DNA from: Paracoccus contaminans
Lineage (GTDB): Bacteria > Pseudomonadota > Alphaproteobacteria > Rhodobacterales > Rhodobacteraceae
Direction of reading: 5' to 3'
DNA: 64,000 nt
NCBI RefSeq assembly: GCF_002105555.1
Contig: NZ_CP020612.1
Location: 2,286,001 to 2,350,000 of the forward strand
This document shows positions 25,001 to 34,189 of this stretch, piece after piece. The translations under genes and the position numbers were made by a program. The notes below the pieces were generated by a model, which was not told the origin of the DNA, searched no databases, and saw only the letters and a program-made list of their open reading frames with translations. Numbering within the stretch: the stretch's first letter is position 1; every line of letters starts with the position of its first letter.

Positions 25001-28000
25001 CTTCCGACTGAGCGGATGCTGCTACTGCCCGTCACCTTCTGATGAATCCAGGCGCCATTGGTGGAGATCCATGCGCTCGCATCCTGGATCTGATCGTCGG
25101 GAACGAGATTGGTGAAGTCAGCAATTGCAAGCTTGGAAGCGACGATTGCGCCAGCCGCCAGTTCGCGGGCATTGATCGCGCCAGCGGCGATCTTTCCGGC
25201 CGTTACGGCATCGGCAGCGATCGTTCCCGCCGTCACGGCATCAGCGGCGAGCTTTCCTGCTGTCACGGCGCCAGCCGCGATCTTGTCGGCCTGGACCGCG
25301 CCTGCGGCGATCTTGGCGGCACTGACGGCGCCGGCATCCAGCTTGGCGGTGGTGATGGCGAGAGAGGCGATTTCATCCGCAGTGACAGCGCCAGCCGCGA
25401 TCTTGCCCGTCACCACCGATCCGGCTGCCAGCTTTGGCGTCGTGACGGCGTCGTCGCTGATCTGTGTGCCGACGATCTGCCCCGTGATCTTGGCGGCTGC
25501 AATGTCGGCAAGCTGGCTGTCGGACAGCTTGCCGGTGATCTTGGACGCTTCCAGAGCCTCGACCTGTGCAGCTTTCACCAGCCCCGCGATGTCAAACGAT
25601 GCAACTTCGGCCGTGTATTTGCTGCCGTCCCAGCGATAGAGTTTGCCGTTCCAGAGTAGCGAGGCTGTCTGCCTGGTCGTCGGCAGCGCCGCGCCCGTAT
25701 GGATGGTGACAGGTTCGATTCCCGTGGCAAACTGGGCCGCAGCGATCTTGCCGGACAGGTCGGCAGCATCGACCAGCGGAACATAAGCCGTGCCGTTCCA
25801 TTTGTAGACACGGCCTTGCCAGAAGATCTGGGTCGTCAGCCTGGATGCCGGCAGCGTCGCGCCTGCATGAACGGTGACAGGCTCGATTCCGGCCGCGAAC
25901 TGCGTGGCCTGGATGGCCCCGGTCAGGTTGGAGGCGCTGACCAGATCGACATAGGCCGTGCCGTTCCACACATAGAGCCGACCATTCCAAGAGATCGTGT
26001 CGGCCTGCCTGGTCGTCGGCAGAGCCGTGCCAGTCCACACCTGGATCGGCTGAACCCCATTGCCGAAGCTCGTGGCATCGACAAGCCCCTTGAGCTTTTC
26101 GGTCGTGATCGTCGGGTCGGGCGCGGCGACCGCAGCCTTCGACACACTCGCAGTCCAGCCCGAGATATTGCCTGAGGTGTCCACGGCCCGGATGCGAACA
26201 TAGCGCAGCTCGCTGTCGGGGACTTCGGTGATGACCGCGCTGGCCGCCGGGGTGCGGCTCGTGACGGTGCTTGGGTTGTTGGTCTTGCCGACCGCGACCT
26301 CGTAGTGGCTGAAGTCGGCCTCGGTGTTGCGGTTCCACTCGATCCAGATGGTGTTGAACCCGGCAGTGGCCCTGAGGCCGGTCGGGATGGCAGGCGGCAC
26401 CGTGTCGCGCGCGACCGTGTGGGTTGCCACGGGCGACCAGTTCGAGCGGTTGCCGACCCGGTCCACACGACGGCGGCGAACCGCATAGGACGTGCCGGGG
26501 GTGACGCCCTGCCAGGTATAGCGGGCGCCAGAAGTCTGGGCGTACAGCGGATTGCCGCCCGCCTCGGTGATCTCGAGGTCGGAATACACCGCCTCGGCAT
26601 CATCCGCCGCCCAGCTTGCCGTCAGCGTGCTGGGGGTGGAACTCAGCGTTACCAAAGGCGGCGTATCGGGCGCAGTGGTGTCAATGTCGGACGAAGGAAC
26701 CACAATGGCGGGCGTCGAGAATGCCGTCCAGTCGGTCCAGCTGACCGCGCTTCCATCTGCGGCCACGAACGAGATGCGCGCCTCATAGGCGGTCAGCGGC
26801 GTGAAACCGGGGGAAATGATTGTCTCGCCTTCTTCGGGACTGCCCATCATGCCGCGAGCGGCGTCGGTCTGCCCGGCCAGGCGTGTTTCCCACCGAACCG
26901 CGGTGATGCCGTCCAACGCCCAGCCTCCCCAGCGCAGGCGTGCCGCGACCCCGCGAGGGCTGCCCCTGACCTTCAGCGCGATCCCCTCGGCCGTGAAGAA
27001 CTGCGGCACCGCCGGGGACGGCGTCGGTCGCGTCACCGGCGCGATCGTCGAAGGCAGCTTGAAATCCGGCTGCCAATCATAGTCGGCAGGATCGACCTCG
27101 GTGACCGAGATGGTGACGTTGAGCGTCAGGGGGTCCTCGGAAATCTCGAACACTTCGAACAGCTTGGTGTCGTAGCCGTTCTCGGTGCTGGACCAGGCGA
27201 TAACGTCCAGCGGCTCGAGCGCCTCGGCGTCGGGCGGCAGGGTGAACTCGTGGCGGCGGAAATGCCGCTCTTCCTCAATCATCGCGCGCATGATGCGCTG
27301 GACCTGATCACCCCAGGGACAGGCCGGCATCGTCAGTTCGGCGACAAGGCGGCGCCCCTGGTCGGCTGTCTCCCAGCCAGCATTGTATCGGGGAGGCGCG
27401 TCCTTCGAGCGCCATAGCTGGGCCGGCTCGGGATAGGTGGCATGGACCGCGTTATAGGTTGCCTCCAGCCCCGGGAACGGGGTGGCAGTGGCGTCGGCGT
27501 CCAGGATCAGATCGTCATCGGTCAGGAAGTAGACCGGCGCAGCGGGAGGGCCGACCCGCACGCGCCAGACCCCGCCGACCTCGGCCACTTTGGCGCAGCA
27601 GACCTTGAGCACCTCATCCAGCACCGACGCGGGCTCTTCGTCGATCGATACCTCCCACGCCGCCTGCCATCGCGGCTTGCCGTCCACCAGCTGGTCCGCG
27701 GCGGTCATCGCCGGCGCCCATACCGAATAGGGAAGCGCCTCGGCCGCCACTCCGTAACCCCAGAGCGGGCCACCCTCGATCGGGATGCCGCGCAGGATAT
27801 TGTAGGCCAGGACGATGCCGTTGGTGGTTGTCGCCCAGGTCGCCGGGTTGTCCCAGCGCTGCGTGCCGGAGCCGCCCGCTGTGCTGTCCTTGCGCGGATC
27901 GTAGAGCGGCGTGCCCCGCATGACGAACCGGCACCGCGGCAGGCCGCTGAAGCTTCTGGTGCTGTAGCGGAAGGTCAGGATCGCATAGCAGGTGCCGACC

Positions 28001-28647
28001 CCGACCATGTCCGCCGTCCAGGGGCGCTCAGACTTCTCGGCCCATTTGGTGCCCGGACCATAGACCTGCAGCAGATAGGGATCGGCCGCGGCCTGGGTGC
28101 CGTCGCAATAGCGCAGCCAGACCTTGTCCTTGTATTTCTCGGTCCTGATTGGCCGACCCGGCGTGATCAGCGGACGCAGTGCCGACCCGGCGTTGGGCGC
28201 GGCGGGGTCGATGCCCTGCTGGACATACCACCAGTCGGGCTTGCCCGCAGGCACGGCGCCGCCCTGCGGGATTGTCTCGTCCACAGTCTCGAACTCGACC
28301 TCGGTGTCGTCGATGATTACCTTGTCGATCTGCTGGCGCGGCACGTTCCCAAGGTCGATGACATAGGTCAGATAGGCGTTCGACCAGTCGTCGAACCTGC
28401 CATGCGACATCGGCGGGCAAACCATATGGCCATCGGTCGCATACCAGCCCAGCACGAAGGTCATCGGCTTGTCGCCGCCGTCGGTGGTGTATTCTGTCTT
28501 GATGCCCTGCTGGACGGGCTTTGCCATCTTCTTCTGGATGGCGGTGCTGATCGCGCTGACCGCGACACTCAGCAGTAGACGGCCGATCAGGGCACTGCCG
28601 CCTGCGGTGGCCCAGGCAGTGGTGACGACGGCGGCGACGGCAGGCAT
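22091..28647 (-). pseudogene. Phage tail tip / host specificity protein interrupted by one frameshift
   Basis: A TipJ-like tail protein of about 2180 residues split into two frames. The first part (28647 to 23470, 1725 residues) has a hydrophobic N-terminus, a Phage-tail_3-like region to about residue 510, fibronectin-III-like domains, about four repeated segments of the type IEPVTIHTGAALPTTRQ, tandem 10-residue repeats and two copies of a binding module. Near 23500-23506 it changes frame: V-S-G-L-K-V should continue as APAGTAYAVLNLRK, which is open to 22091 with GNISANTVKANALEIGSRN and similar fibre sequence. A single-base loss explains this. It could be real decay or a sequencing error; no canonical slippery site was seen. 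Confidence 0.8.
25120..25430 (-). repeat. Tandem 30-base coding repeats in the tail tip gene
   Basis: About ten consecutive units of roughly 30 bases encode 10-residue repeats of the form I-A-A-G-A-V-T-A-x-K. Related single units recur near 23960-24010 and 24520-24620. They should form a trimeric coiled or beta-helical stalk. The regular period looks CRISPR-like at DNA level but the units are contiguous and in frame. Confidence 0.8.
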
Positions 28648-29057
28648 CAGCGCACCCCCAGGATGGTGCCGGCGCGGTCGATCGACACAAGGCCGAGACC
28701 GCGGCCGCTTGCCGGCAGGACATAGACCAGCTCGCCCTGGACGATGCCCAGGGCGCGATCGTCATCGGTTTGGACGATGGCCAGATCAGCGGGCATGGCC
28801 TGACCGCGGGGCACGGGGGGATGCGACTGGACGGCGGCGTCGATGTGATCCACGAACCCGGCCGCGCGCATCAGCCGCAGCCCTTCGGCGCGTGTCCCAT
28901 AGCGGCCGCGCCACTTCGCCGCCGGATCGTGGCCCGTCACCGCCTCGACCCCGCCGGCCGCAAACAGCGCACAGTCGTGGCGCCCCCAGGCAAACTGCTC
29001 GCGCGAGGCGCGGGCCAGATAAGAAGACAGGCGGGCCTCCCAGTTGTAGAGCCTCAT
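28647..29057 (-). CDS. DUF6950-like phage tail-associated protein
   Basis: A 136-residue protein beginning MRLYNWEARLSSYLARASRE and containing FAWGRHDCALFAAGGVEAVTG, the signature of the small NlpC-like DUF6950 proteins that lie next to tail tip genes. C29 in HDCALFAAG could be the nucleophile. Its stop shares a base with the start of the tail tip gene, and the upstream broken gene probably ended in an ATGA overlap. It likely assists entry through the cell wall or tail tip assembly. Confidence 0.72.
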   Translation of the reverse strand: MRLYNWEARLSSYLARASREQFAWGRHDCALFAAGGVEAVTGHDPAAKWRGRYGTRAEGLRLMRAAGFVDHIDAAVQSHPPVPRGQAMPADLAIVQTDDDRALGIVQGELVYVLPASGRGLGLVSIDRAGTILGVR

Positions 29058-29665
29058 TTCGAGCCCACTTGACCGGCACCGCGCCCGAGATGTCCGTGTA
29101 CTGGAAGAACCTGTCAGGACCGCCTCCCGGCAGCTTGCGCAGACGCCCCGAGCCGTCCGATTTTTTCAGCGACAGCTTGCGCGTTCCGGCCCGCGCCGAG
29201 GACACGATCGACAACTCGCACGATCCTTCGCCGCCATCGCCCGCCGTCCTGATCTCGATCTTGTTGACCCAGCCGCGCAGCCGCAGCACAGGGCTGCCGA
29301 CCGCCTGCATCGTGACCGGGTTGATCACGAGGCGATGGATTTCGACAGGTGCCTGGCGCACGTCATAGCCCCGGATTTCCATTTCGACCTCGGGCGCAAG
29401 CGGCGACAGGCGCGCCTTGGTGGTGCGCACGTCGGTGCCGACGCCGGCCCGGATGGGGATCGACGGCGATCAGGCTGCCGGCCCCGTAATAGGCGCGGGT
29501 CTGGCCGTCGACCACGACGTCCTGGTGATCATCGCCTGTCCACAAGCCGAGCGTCTGGACGGCATTCGTGGACCGATTGCGGCCGCTGATCCAGACCAGC
29601 AGGTGCGGCATGATCGGCTGGCGGGCGGCCAGATGGTTGGTGAGGGCGGCGGGACGTGCTTGCAC
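29054..29665 (-). pseudogene. Phage tail protein broken by two single-base frameshifts
   Basis: A protein of about 203 residues that reads well only if two indels are corrected. From GTG 29665 the frame gives QARPAALTNHLAARQPIMPH through GAGSLIAVD; at a CCCC run (plus strand 29456-29459) it must shift to continue IRAGVGTDVRTTKARLSPL and DVRQAPVEIHRLVINPVTMQ. Near 29040-29046 a GGG run (plus-strand CCC) seems to lack one G; restoring it gives KWGSK and a TGA overlapping the next ATG. Both events are at homopolymers. The product resembles a minor tail component of about this size; the family is not certain. Confidence 0.65.
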
Positions 29666-29669
29666 CGGA

Positions 29670-30332
29670 TCACCTCAATGTCTGCTGGATGCTGAACGAC
29701 ACGCCCTCGACCAGCCCACCGCTGCGGAGCGAGCCCGCCTGATAGCTACCGGGCTCGATTTCCATCTTGCAGGCGGGCTGGATCAGCGAGACCGCCGCGT
29801 CCACGACCGCGCCCGGTCTGATTGGCGGCACCACCTCGATGTTCGGGGTAATGCCCGAGGCATTCGCCTTGACACTGGCATTGACGATCTGGTGCAGCGC
29901 ATAGCGGATCGGTGACGTGCCATAGGAAAACGCCAGCAGATCGCCCCGCTGCAGCATATAGCCGCTCGGCAGGCCCTTGAGCGCCAGTTCGCGACTGTTC
30001 GACGAAAGGGCCGAGATGCTGGGCGCCGCGCTGCCGAGTGCCGTTCCCGCTGGATCGTTGCGAGGCGCTTGCCGCATGGGATCGGAGGCCATGAACGATC
30101 CAGCGCCGCCCCGCAGCAGGTTGATGAGCGGCAGCACGGCCGCGGCTTCGGCAGGGATCATCGGTCCCAGCCGCACCTCGGCCGCCCACAACCGCGCGGC
30201 GCGCTCGGCCCGCAGTGTCTGACCGCCCCGCGTCCGCGAGGAGGTCACGGCCTCACGCGGATCGAAGATGCAACTGGAAATCGGCAACAGTCCCCAGAAC
30301 TGCGCATGGGTCAGCGGAAACGACAGGGCCAT
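29670..30332 (-). CDS. Phage tail protein upstream of the tail tip module
   Basis: A 220-residue protein starting MALSFPLTHAQFWGLLPISS with a beta-rich C-terminal half ending SGGLVEGVSFSIQQTLR. It overlaps the DUF1320 gene by one base (TGATG) and is followed after four bases by the broken tail gene. Position between head-completion and hub genes suggests a distal tail or adaptor protein. I know similar hypothetical proteins from Rhizobiales and Rhodobacterales prophages but no defined function. Confidence 0.65.
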   Translation of the reverse strand: MALSFPLTHAQFWGLLPISSCIFDPREAVTSSRTRGGQTLRAERAARLWAAEVRLGPMIPAEAAAVLPLINLLRGGAGSFMASDPMRQAPRNDPAGTALGSAAPSISALSSNSRELALKGLPSGYMLQRGDLLAFSYGTSPIRYALHQIVNASVKANASGITPNIEVVPPIRPGAVVDAAVSLIQPACKMEIEPGSYQAGSLRSGGLVEGVSFSIQQTLR

Positions 30333-30691
30333 CAGAGCTGCCTCGGGTCGGATTGAAGCGCACGCAGCCGCTGCGGCAGCCTGTCATCGTATTCCCGGAT
30401 CGCTTGGGCCAGGGCATCCTTGTAATCGGCAACGACATAGTCGGGCGGGTCCCAGCGGTGCAGCTGATAGCGGGCGATCGCGGTTGCCCAGGTCCGCACC
30501 AGGTCGGGCACCTGCGGGAACGGCAGCTGGTATCGCCCGGCCAGATAGCCATCGACGATGTTGTCGGCATGAACCAGGGCAGCCCCGATGACCTCGGGAT
30601 CGGGGATCAGATCGCCGTCGCGATCGGCAACCTGGACGATCTCGTCCATGCCGGCGCGTTCGACCAGATCCTCGAGGCTCGCATAGGTCAT
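30332..30691 (-). CDS. DUF1320 / Mu gp36-like head-completion protein
   Basis: A 119-residue protein of the DUF1320 family (Mu gp36). The motif set MTYASLEDLVERAG, AALVHADNIVDGYLAGRYQLPFP and AIARYQLHRW is characteristic. These proteins act at the head-tail connection. Length is close to the usual 130-140. It follows the capsid genes in the order seen in Mu, which supports a Mu-type head module. Confidence 0.88.
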   Translation of the reverse strand: MTYASLEDLVERAGMDEIVQVADRDGDLIPDPEVIGAALVHADNIVDGYLAGRYQLPFPQVPDLVRTWATAIARYQLHRWDPPDYVVADYKDALAQAIREYDDRLPQRLRALQSDPRQL

Positions 30692-30694
30692 GGG

Positions 30695-30934
30695 TCAGTC
30701 GTCCAATGAAGGTTTGACCGGGGTCTGCCTGGGCAGCCGTGCAACCGCGCGGTTCACAGCCATGAAGCCTTGCTCGATGTGGGTCCGGCCGACAGACAGC
30801 CAGCGCTGATCGATCGAACCCAGTCGGGCAAGCTGGTCCAGTTGATGCAGGACAGCCTCTTCGAGGCGGCCGTTTTCGGCGGTGATGCGCAGCGGGTCGT
30901 TACTCGTCGGCCAGCCCTCGGGGGAAATGGACAT
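30695..30934 (-). CDS. Acb2/Tad1-like small protein (putative anti-CBASS sponge)
   Basis: A 79-residue helical protein. The C-terminal hairpin pattern DQRWLSVGRTHIEQGFMAVN followed by RAVAR matches what I recall of the Acb2/Tad1 hairpin (DUF7681) family, whose founding members bind cyclic di- and trinucleotides and block CBASS or Thoeris signalling. It lies within the late operon, four bases after the DUF1320 gene in the reverse direction, an odd location for an early counter-defence protein, although members in head operons are common in phages. The activity is unproven; it may be a divergent paralogue with another ligand. Confidence 0.55.
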   Translation of the reverse strand: MSISPEGWPTSNDPLRITAENGRLEEAVLHQLDQLARLGSIDQRWLSVGRTHIEQGFMAVNRAVARLPRQTPVKPSLDD

Positions 30935-30997
30935 TGACGGATTGATCCTTCGATTGCGGGGGTTGGCCGGGCGGGTGCCACCGCCCGGCCGGGTCGG

Positions 30998-31468
30998 TCA
31001 CTTGCCGCGCTTTTTCGGCGCGGTGTCGGTGACCTCGCCGCCGGCGGGATCGGCGGTTTCCGGTTCGGCGGTCGTGGCGGCGACGGCCAGATCGTCCCGT
31101 TCGGCTTGCACGGCAGCCAGCTGGGCCTTCAGGCTGTCCCGTTCGGCCTGCGTTTCCGACAGCTGCAGCGCCAGCTCGTCAGCGCGGCGGCGTTCGTTGT
31201 CCAGCTCGGCCGTGGTTTCGGCCATCGCCTCGGCAACCTTCTGGCCGACGAGGGTCTCGGCCATCGCCCGCGCCTTCTCGTGCAGCACGGGGTCTTCGCC
31301 GGCCTGCGCGTCGCCAAGGTCCACCTCGGGCAGGCCAGCGAGGGCGCCCAGCTCGACCAGCTGCAGTGCGACGCTCATGGTCACTTCGACCTGGTCGCCG
31401 GCCTTCCGGTCCTCGCCATCAAGCTTGACGGGACCGGTCAGCGTCACGGTGATCTTGCGGTTCGGCAT
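30998..31468 (-). CDS. Phage structural-region protein with coiled coil
   Basis: A 156-residue protein. The N-terminus (PNRKITVTLTGPVKLDGEDR) is beta-rich; residues of about 65-130 are a predicted coiled coil with heptads (AELDNERRRADELALQL, AERDSLKAQLAAVQAERD); the C-terminus is charged (APKKRGK). ATG 31468 is chosen because an upstream extension overlaps the capsid gene. It sits between the capsid and DUF1320 genes, where Mu encodes gp35 of similar size. The function is unknown. Confidence 0.7.
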   Translation of the reverse strand: MPNRKITVTLTGPVKLDGEDRKAGDQVEVTMSVALQLVELGALAGLPEVDLGDAQAGEDPVLHEKARAMAETLVGQKVAEAMAETTAELDNERRRADELALQLSETQAERDSLKAQLAAVQAERDDLAVAATTAEPETADPAGGEVTDTAPKKRGK

Positions 31469-31479
31469 GATCAGTCCCC

Positions 31480-32433
31480 TCAGGCCGCCGGCGCGCCGGC
31501 CGACTGGAACAGGAACCCGGCGTCGGCACCAACAACATAGGGGCGGCGCTCGACCGTTGTCGGGTAGATCCACGACTTGGTCGGCCGGTCGTAATAGGGC
31601 TCCTCGACCTGCGGATAGCCCTCCAGCTCGTAGGTATAGCCGTAGGACGGCGCGCCGTAGGCCTGGCCCTGCTGGGGCACATAGGCCAGGATCGCGTCAT
31701 CACCCCAGATGTCGGTCGCGGCGTCGGTATCCAGAGCGGTCTCGGGCAGATAGACGCCCTTGCCGACCACCACCTTCTCGACATCGAAATACGCCGCCAG
31801 CATGTCGACGGTGATGCTTTCCTTGGTGGTGTACTTGAACTGCTCGCGGACCGACGGATGGTCGACCAGCGCGTTTGCAGCGGTCGGGCCGAGCTGCAGC
31901 ACGTTCGGATAGCGCCCGATGTTGCGGCGGATCACCTCGCGCGCGGCGCGGACGTCCGACAAGGGCTTCGAGGTCGCCGAGGTCCAGCGCGACGTGCCCG
32001 CCAGCGCAGCCCTGTTCGAGGCGGCATAGGTATTGACGTCGCGGGCGATGCGCGCCGCTTCGTATTCTAGGCCCAGGTCCACGACACCCATGACCATGTC
32101 GATGGCGCCGGCGCCCAGGTCCACACCCGGCGCGCCCTCGGCTTCCTGCTGGTGCTCGACCGGCACCACGCCTTCCAGCGCGTCCTGGACCAGGCTGATC
32201 GGGTCCGAGGCGTAGCCGTACTGCACGCGCTTGACGTTCGCGCCCGGCGCGCGCCGGGTCGAGATCATGCGAAAGCCTTCCTTGCCGAAGCGGATGACCC
32301 GCATGTTCCGGCTGGGCACGGGCACGCGCGGGAACAGCGCCTGCGAGACGAACTCGAGGTTGCGATAGCCGCGGGCATGGGTGGACAGGATGGCGTCGAC
32401 GACGCCGGCGGTGCGGGTATTCAGTGCAGGCAT
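31480..32433 (-). CDS. Major capsid protein, Mu-type
   Basis: A 317-residue major head subunit. The N-terminal MPALNTRTAGVVDAILSTHA, the RGYRNLEFVSQALFPRVPVP segment and the C-terminal WIYPTTVERRPYVVGADAG fit phage major capsid proteins of HK97 fold. ATG 32433 follows GGAG. It is preceded by the DUF2190 gene and a protease/scaffold gene, the normal order in Mu-type heads. The frame is intact. Confidence 0.85.
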   Translation of the reverse strand: MPALNTRTAGVVDAILSTHARGYRNLEFVSQALFPRVPVPSRNMRVIRFGKEGFRMISTRRAPGANVKRVQYGYASDPISLVQDALEGVVPVEHQQEAEGAPGVDLGAGAIDMVMGVVDLGLEYEAARIARDVNTYAASNRAALAGTSRWTSATSKPLSDVRAAREVIRRNIGRYPNVLQLGPTAANALVDHPSVREQFKYTTKESITVDMLAAYFDVEKVVVGKGVYLPETALDTDAATDIWGDDAILAYVPQQGQAYGAPSYGYTYELEGYPQVEEPYYDRPTKSWIYPTTVERRPYVVGADAGFLFQSAGAPAA

Positions 32434-32446
32434 CAGCCGTTCTCCT

Positions 32447-32785
32447 TCAGCGGACCAGGACGAGGACGTAGCCGCCTGCGGTGGCGGCATTCAGCGCGCG
32501 GCCCAGCGGGTTCGCCGGGGTTGCACCCGCTGCCTGGACCGTGCCGGGGGTTGCCCCCGAAACGACGATCTGGCCAGCGGTGATGACGCCCGCCGCCTTG
32601 CAGCGGAATGCCCCGATCGCGATGACGGCAACGGCGTCGCCGACGGCGGCAGGGTTGCGGGCCCAGCCTTTCACCGGAGCATCAACTGCGGCGACAGGCG
32701 CGTCATTGAAGCCGACCAGGTCGCCCTCGGCGATGGGGGCCGTCGCGACCGCGGTCAGCGACAGGGTGTCGTGGAAATGGTTCAT
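32447..32785 (-). CDS. DUF2190 capsid decoration/stabilising protein
   Basis: A 112-residue beta-rich protein with AEGDLVGFNDAPVAAVDAPV and an ATPANPLGRALNAATAGGYV C-terminal block, both typical of DUF2190 head-decoration proteins. It lies directly upstream of the capsid gene and eleven bases after the protease gene. It should cap or cement the capsid surface. Confidence 0.85.
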   Translation of the reverse strand: MNHFHDTLSLTAVATAPIAEGDLVGFNDAPVAAVDAPVKGWARNPAAVGDAVAVIAIGAFRCKAAGVITAGQIVVSGATPGTVQAAGATPANPLGRALNAATAGGYVLVLVR

Positions 32786-32795
32786 CGGGCGTTCC

Positions 32796-33926
32796 TCAGG
32801 CCTGCACCGCTTTCACGGCGTCGAGATACGGGGTGTCGGGGTGCTTGGCCTGCCAGGCGAGCGCGCGGGCGTGAACATCGGCGTTCGCGACCTGCTTGCC
32901 GTCGGCCGAGAAGCTGGCCGGCGCGGCCGCGTCATCTTCGAGGGCCGCGGCGCCGAACTGGACCACCACGGGCTGGGCCTCGAGGATCGCACGCAGGCGG
33001 GCCACCGGGTCCGCCTCGGCCGAGAAGGACGCAGCGCCTGCGCCGCCCAGGTCATCCAGCAGGGACGCGACCTGGTCGCGGCTGGCGGGCAGCAGCTTGC
33101 CGCCGGTCACCAGGCCTTCGGCGAACGAGACGTTGTCGGCATGGCGTGCTGCGGCCTCGCGCTCGGCGATCGCCGCCGCGCGGGCCTCGAGTTCGGCCTC
33201 GCGGGCAGCGAAGGCCGGATAGGTTTCGGTGGGATTGGTCATCGGATTGTCCTGGGTGGTGGTCGGGGCGGTTTCGGGAACGGGCGCGGCCGGCGGCGCA
33301 GGCTCGCTGGCCGGGGCGGCAAAGCGTGGCGTCGGGCGCATGTCCTCCTCGAACTGGGAGAGCCATTCGATCTCGAAGGTCGGCAGCACGCGGTCCGCGT
33401 CCTCGATGCCGAACTTTTCAATGAAGAAATCCCGCAGGCCCCGGAACAGGCCGCCGGCCGCGCGACCCACGCCGAACTCGGCCGAGAAGGTCACGGCGGC
33501 GTCGGGGTTCCCGGCGAACTGCACGTTCCGCAGGCCGGACACGGCGGGGGCCGCGGCGCCCAGGAAGCCGACGTGCTTGGGATACCAGGTTCCCGGGACC
33601 GGGTTGGCGGAGTGTTCGGGGCGGAAGAAGGACAGGCTGACCTTCTTGTACCGGCCGGACTTCACGGCGTCCGAGAATGCCGGCTCCATCTCGCCGATGT
33701 TGGCGTACAGCCGCTCGGCCGAGGCGTCGAAGTCGAAGCTCTGCACCCAGCCGAAGGCCGGGGCATCGGTCACGGGATGACCGACGACGATCGGCGCGGG
33801 GGCGGTTTCGGGATCATAGCTGTCCGCCACCGCGCGCAGGTCGGCGGCGGTGAACGACAGGGGCGCGCCTTCCATCGGCGTGAAGCGGCCGGGGCGGAAG
33901 ACTTCGATACGGGCGATTGCGTTCAT
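32796..33926 (-). CDS. Prohead protease fused to scaffold (Mu gpI-like)
   Basis: A 376-residue protein. The N-terminal ~150 residues carry the Mu I-type protease features (EVFRPGRFTPMEGAPLSFTA, APIVVGHP, a KKVSLSF block). The C-terminal part, starting near TNPTETYPAFAAREAELEAR, is helical and Ala/Glu-rich, typical of scaffolds, and ends DTPYLDAVKAVQA. ATG 33926 (NAIARIEVF) is used; a longer frame upstream is non-coding in character. By analogy with Mu, an internal start near the MTNPTE segment could produce a separate scaffold. Confidence 0.83.
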   Translation of the reverse strand: MNAIARIEVFRPGRFTPMEGAPLSFTAADLRAVADSYDPETAPAPIVVGHPVTDAPAFGWVQSFDFDASAERLYANIGEMEPAFSDAVKSGRYKKVSLSFFRPEHSANPVPGTWYPKHVGFLGAAAPAVSGLRNVQFAGNPDAAVTFSAEFGVGRAAGGLFRGLRDFFIEKFGIEDADRVLPTFEIEWLSQFEEDMRPTPRFAAPASEPAPPAAPVPETAPTTTQDNPMTNPTETYPAFAAREAELEARAAAIAEREAAARHADNVSFAEGLVTGGKLLPASRDQVASLLDDLGGAGAASFSAEADPVARLRAILEAQPVVVQFGAAALEDDAAAPASFSADGKQVANADVHARALAWQAKHPDTPYLDAVKAVQA

Positions 33927-34189
33927 GGGGGCGTCCAGGCGAAACTGTCCGCCGACACCTAGTCCGTCCCGTGACGGCCCTGCGACTGGACCCAAAGTCC
34001 GCGCCTCAGGCCTTCCTCGCGGGCACGTTCCGCGCCCCGGCCGATCCAGACCAGCATCTAGCGCCCACGGCAAGCCCCCAGATGCACCGCACAGCGTTTT
34101 TAACGGTCGGTTAACAGGGGGGAATCGGTTTTCAGGTCACCTGACAGCCGACAGAGGCGCGCGGGGCCTGTGCGGCGATTTTTTCGGAA

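Noticed and set aside
25120..25430. CRISPR-like array with a period of about 30 bases
   Set aside because: Units are contiguous without spacers, are in frame in the tail tip gene and encode decapeptide repeats. I saw no CRISPR array elsewhere in the window.
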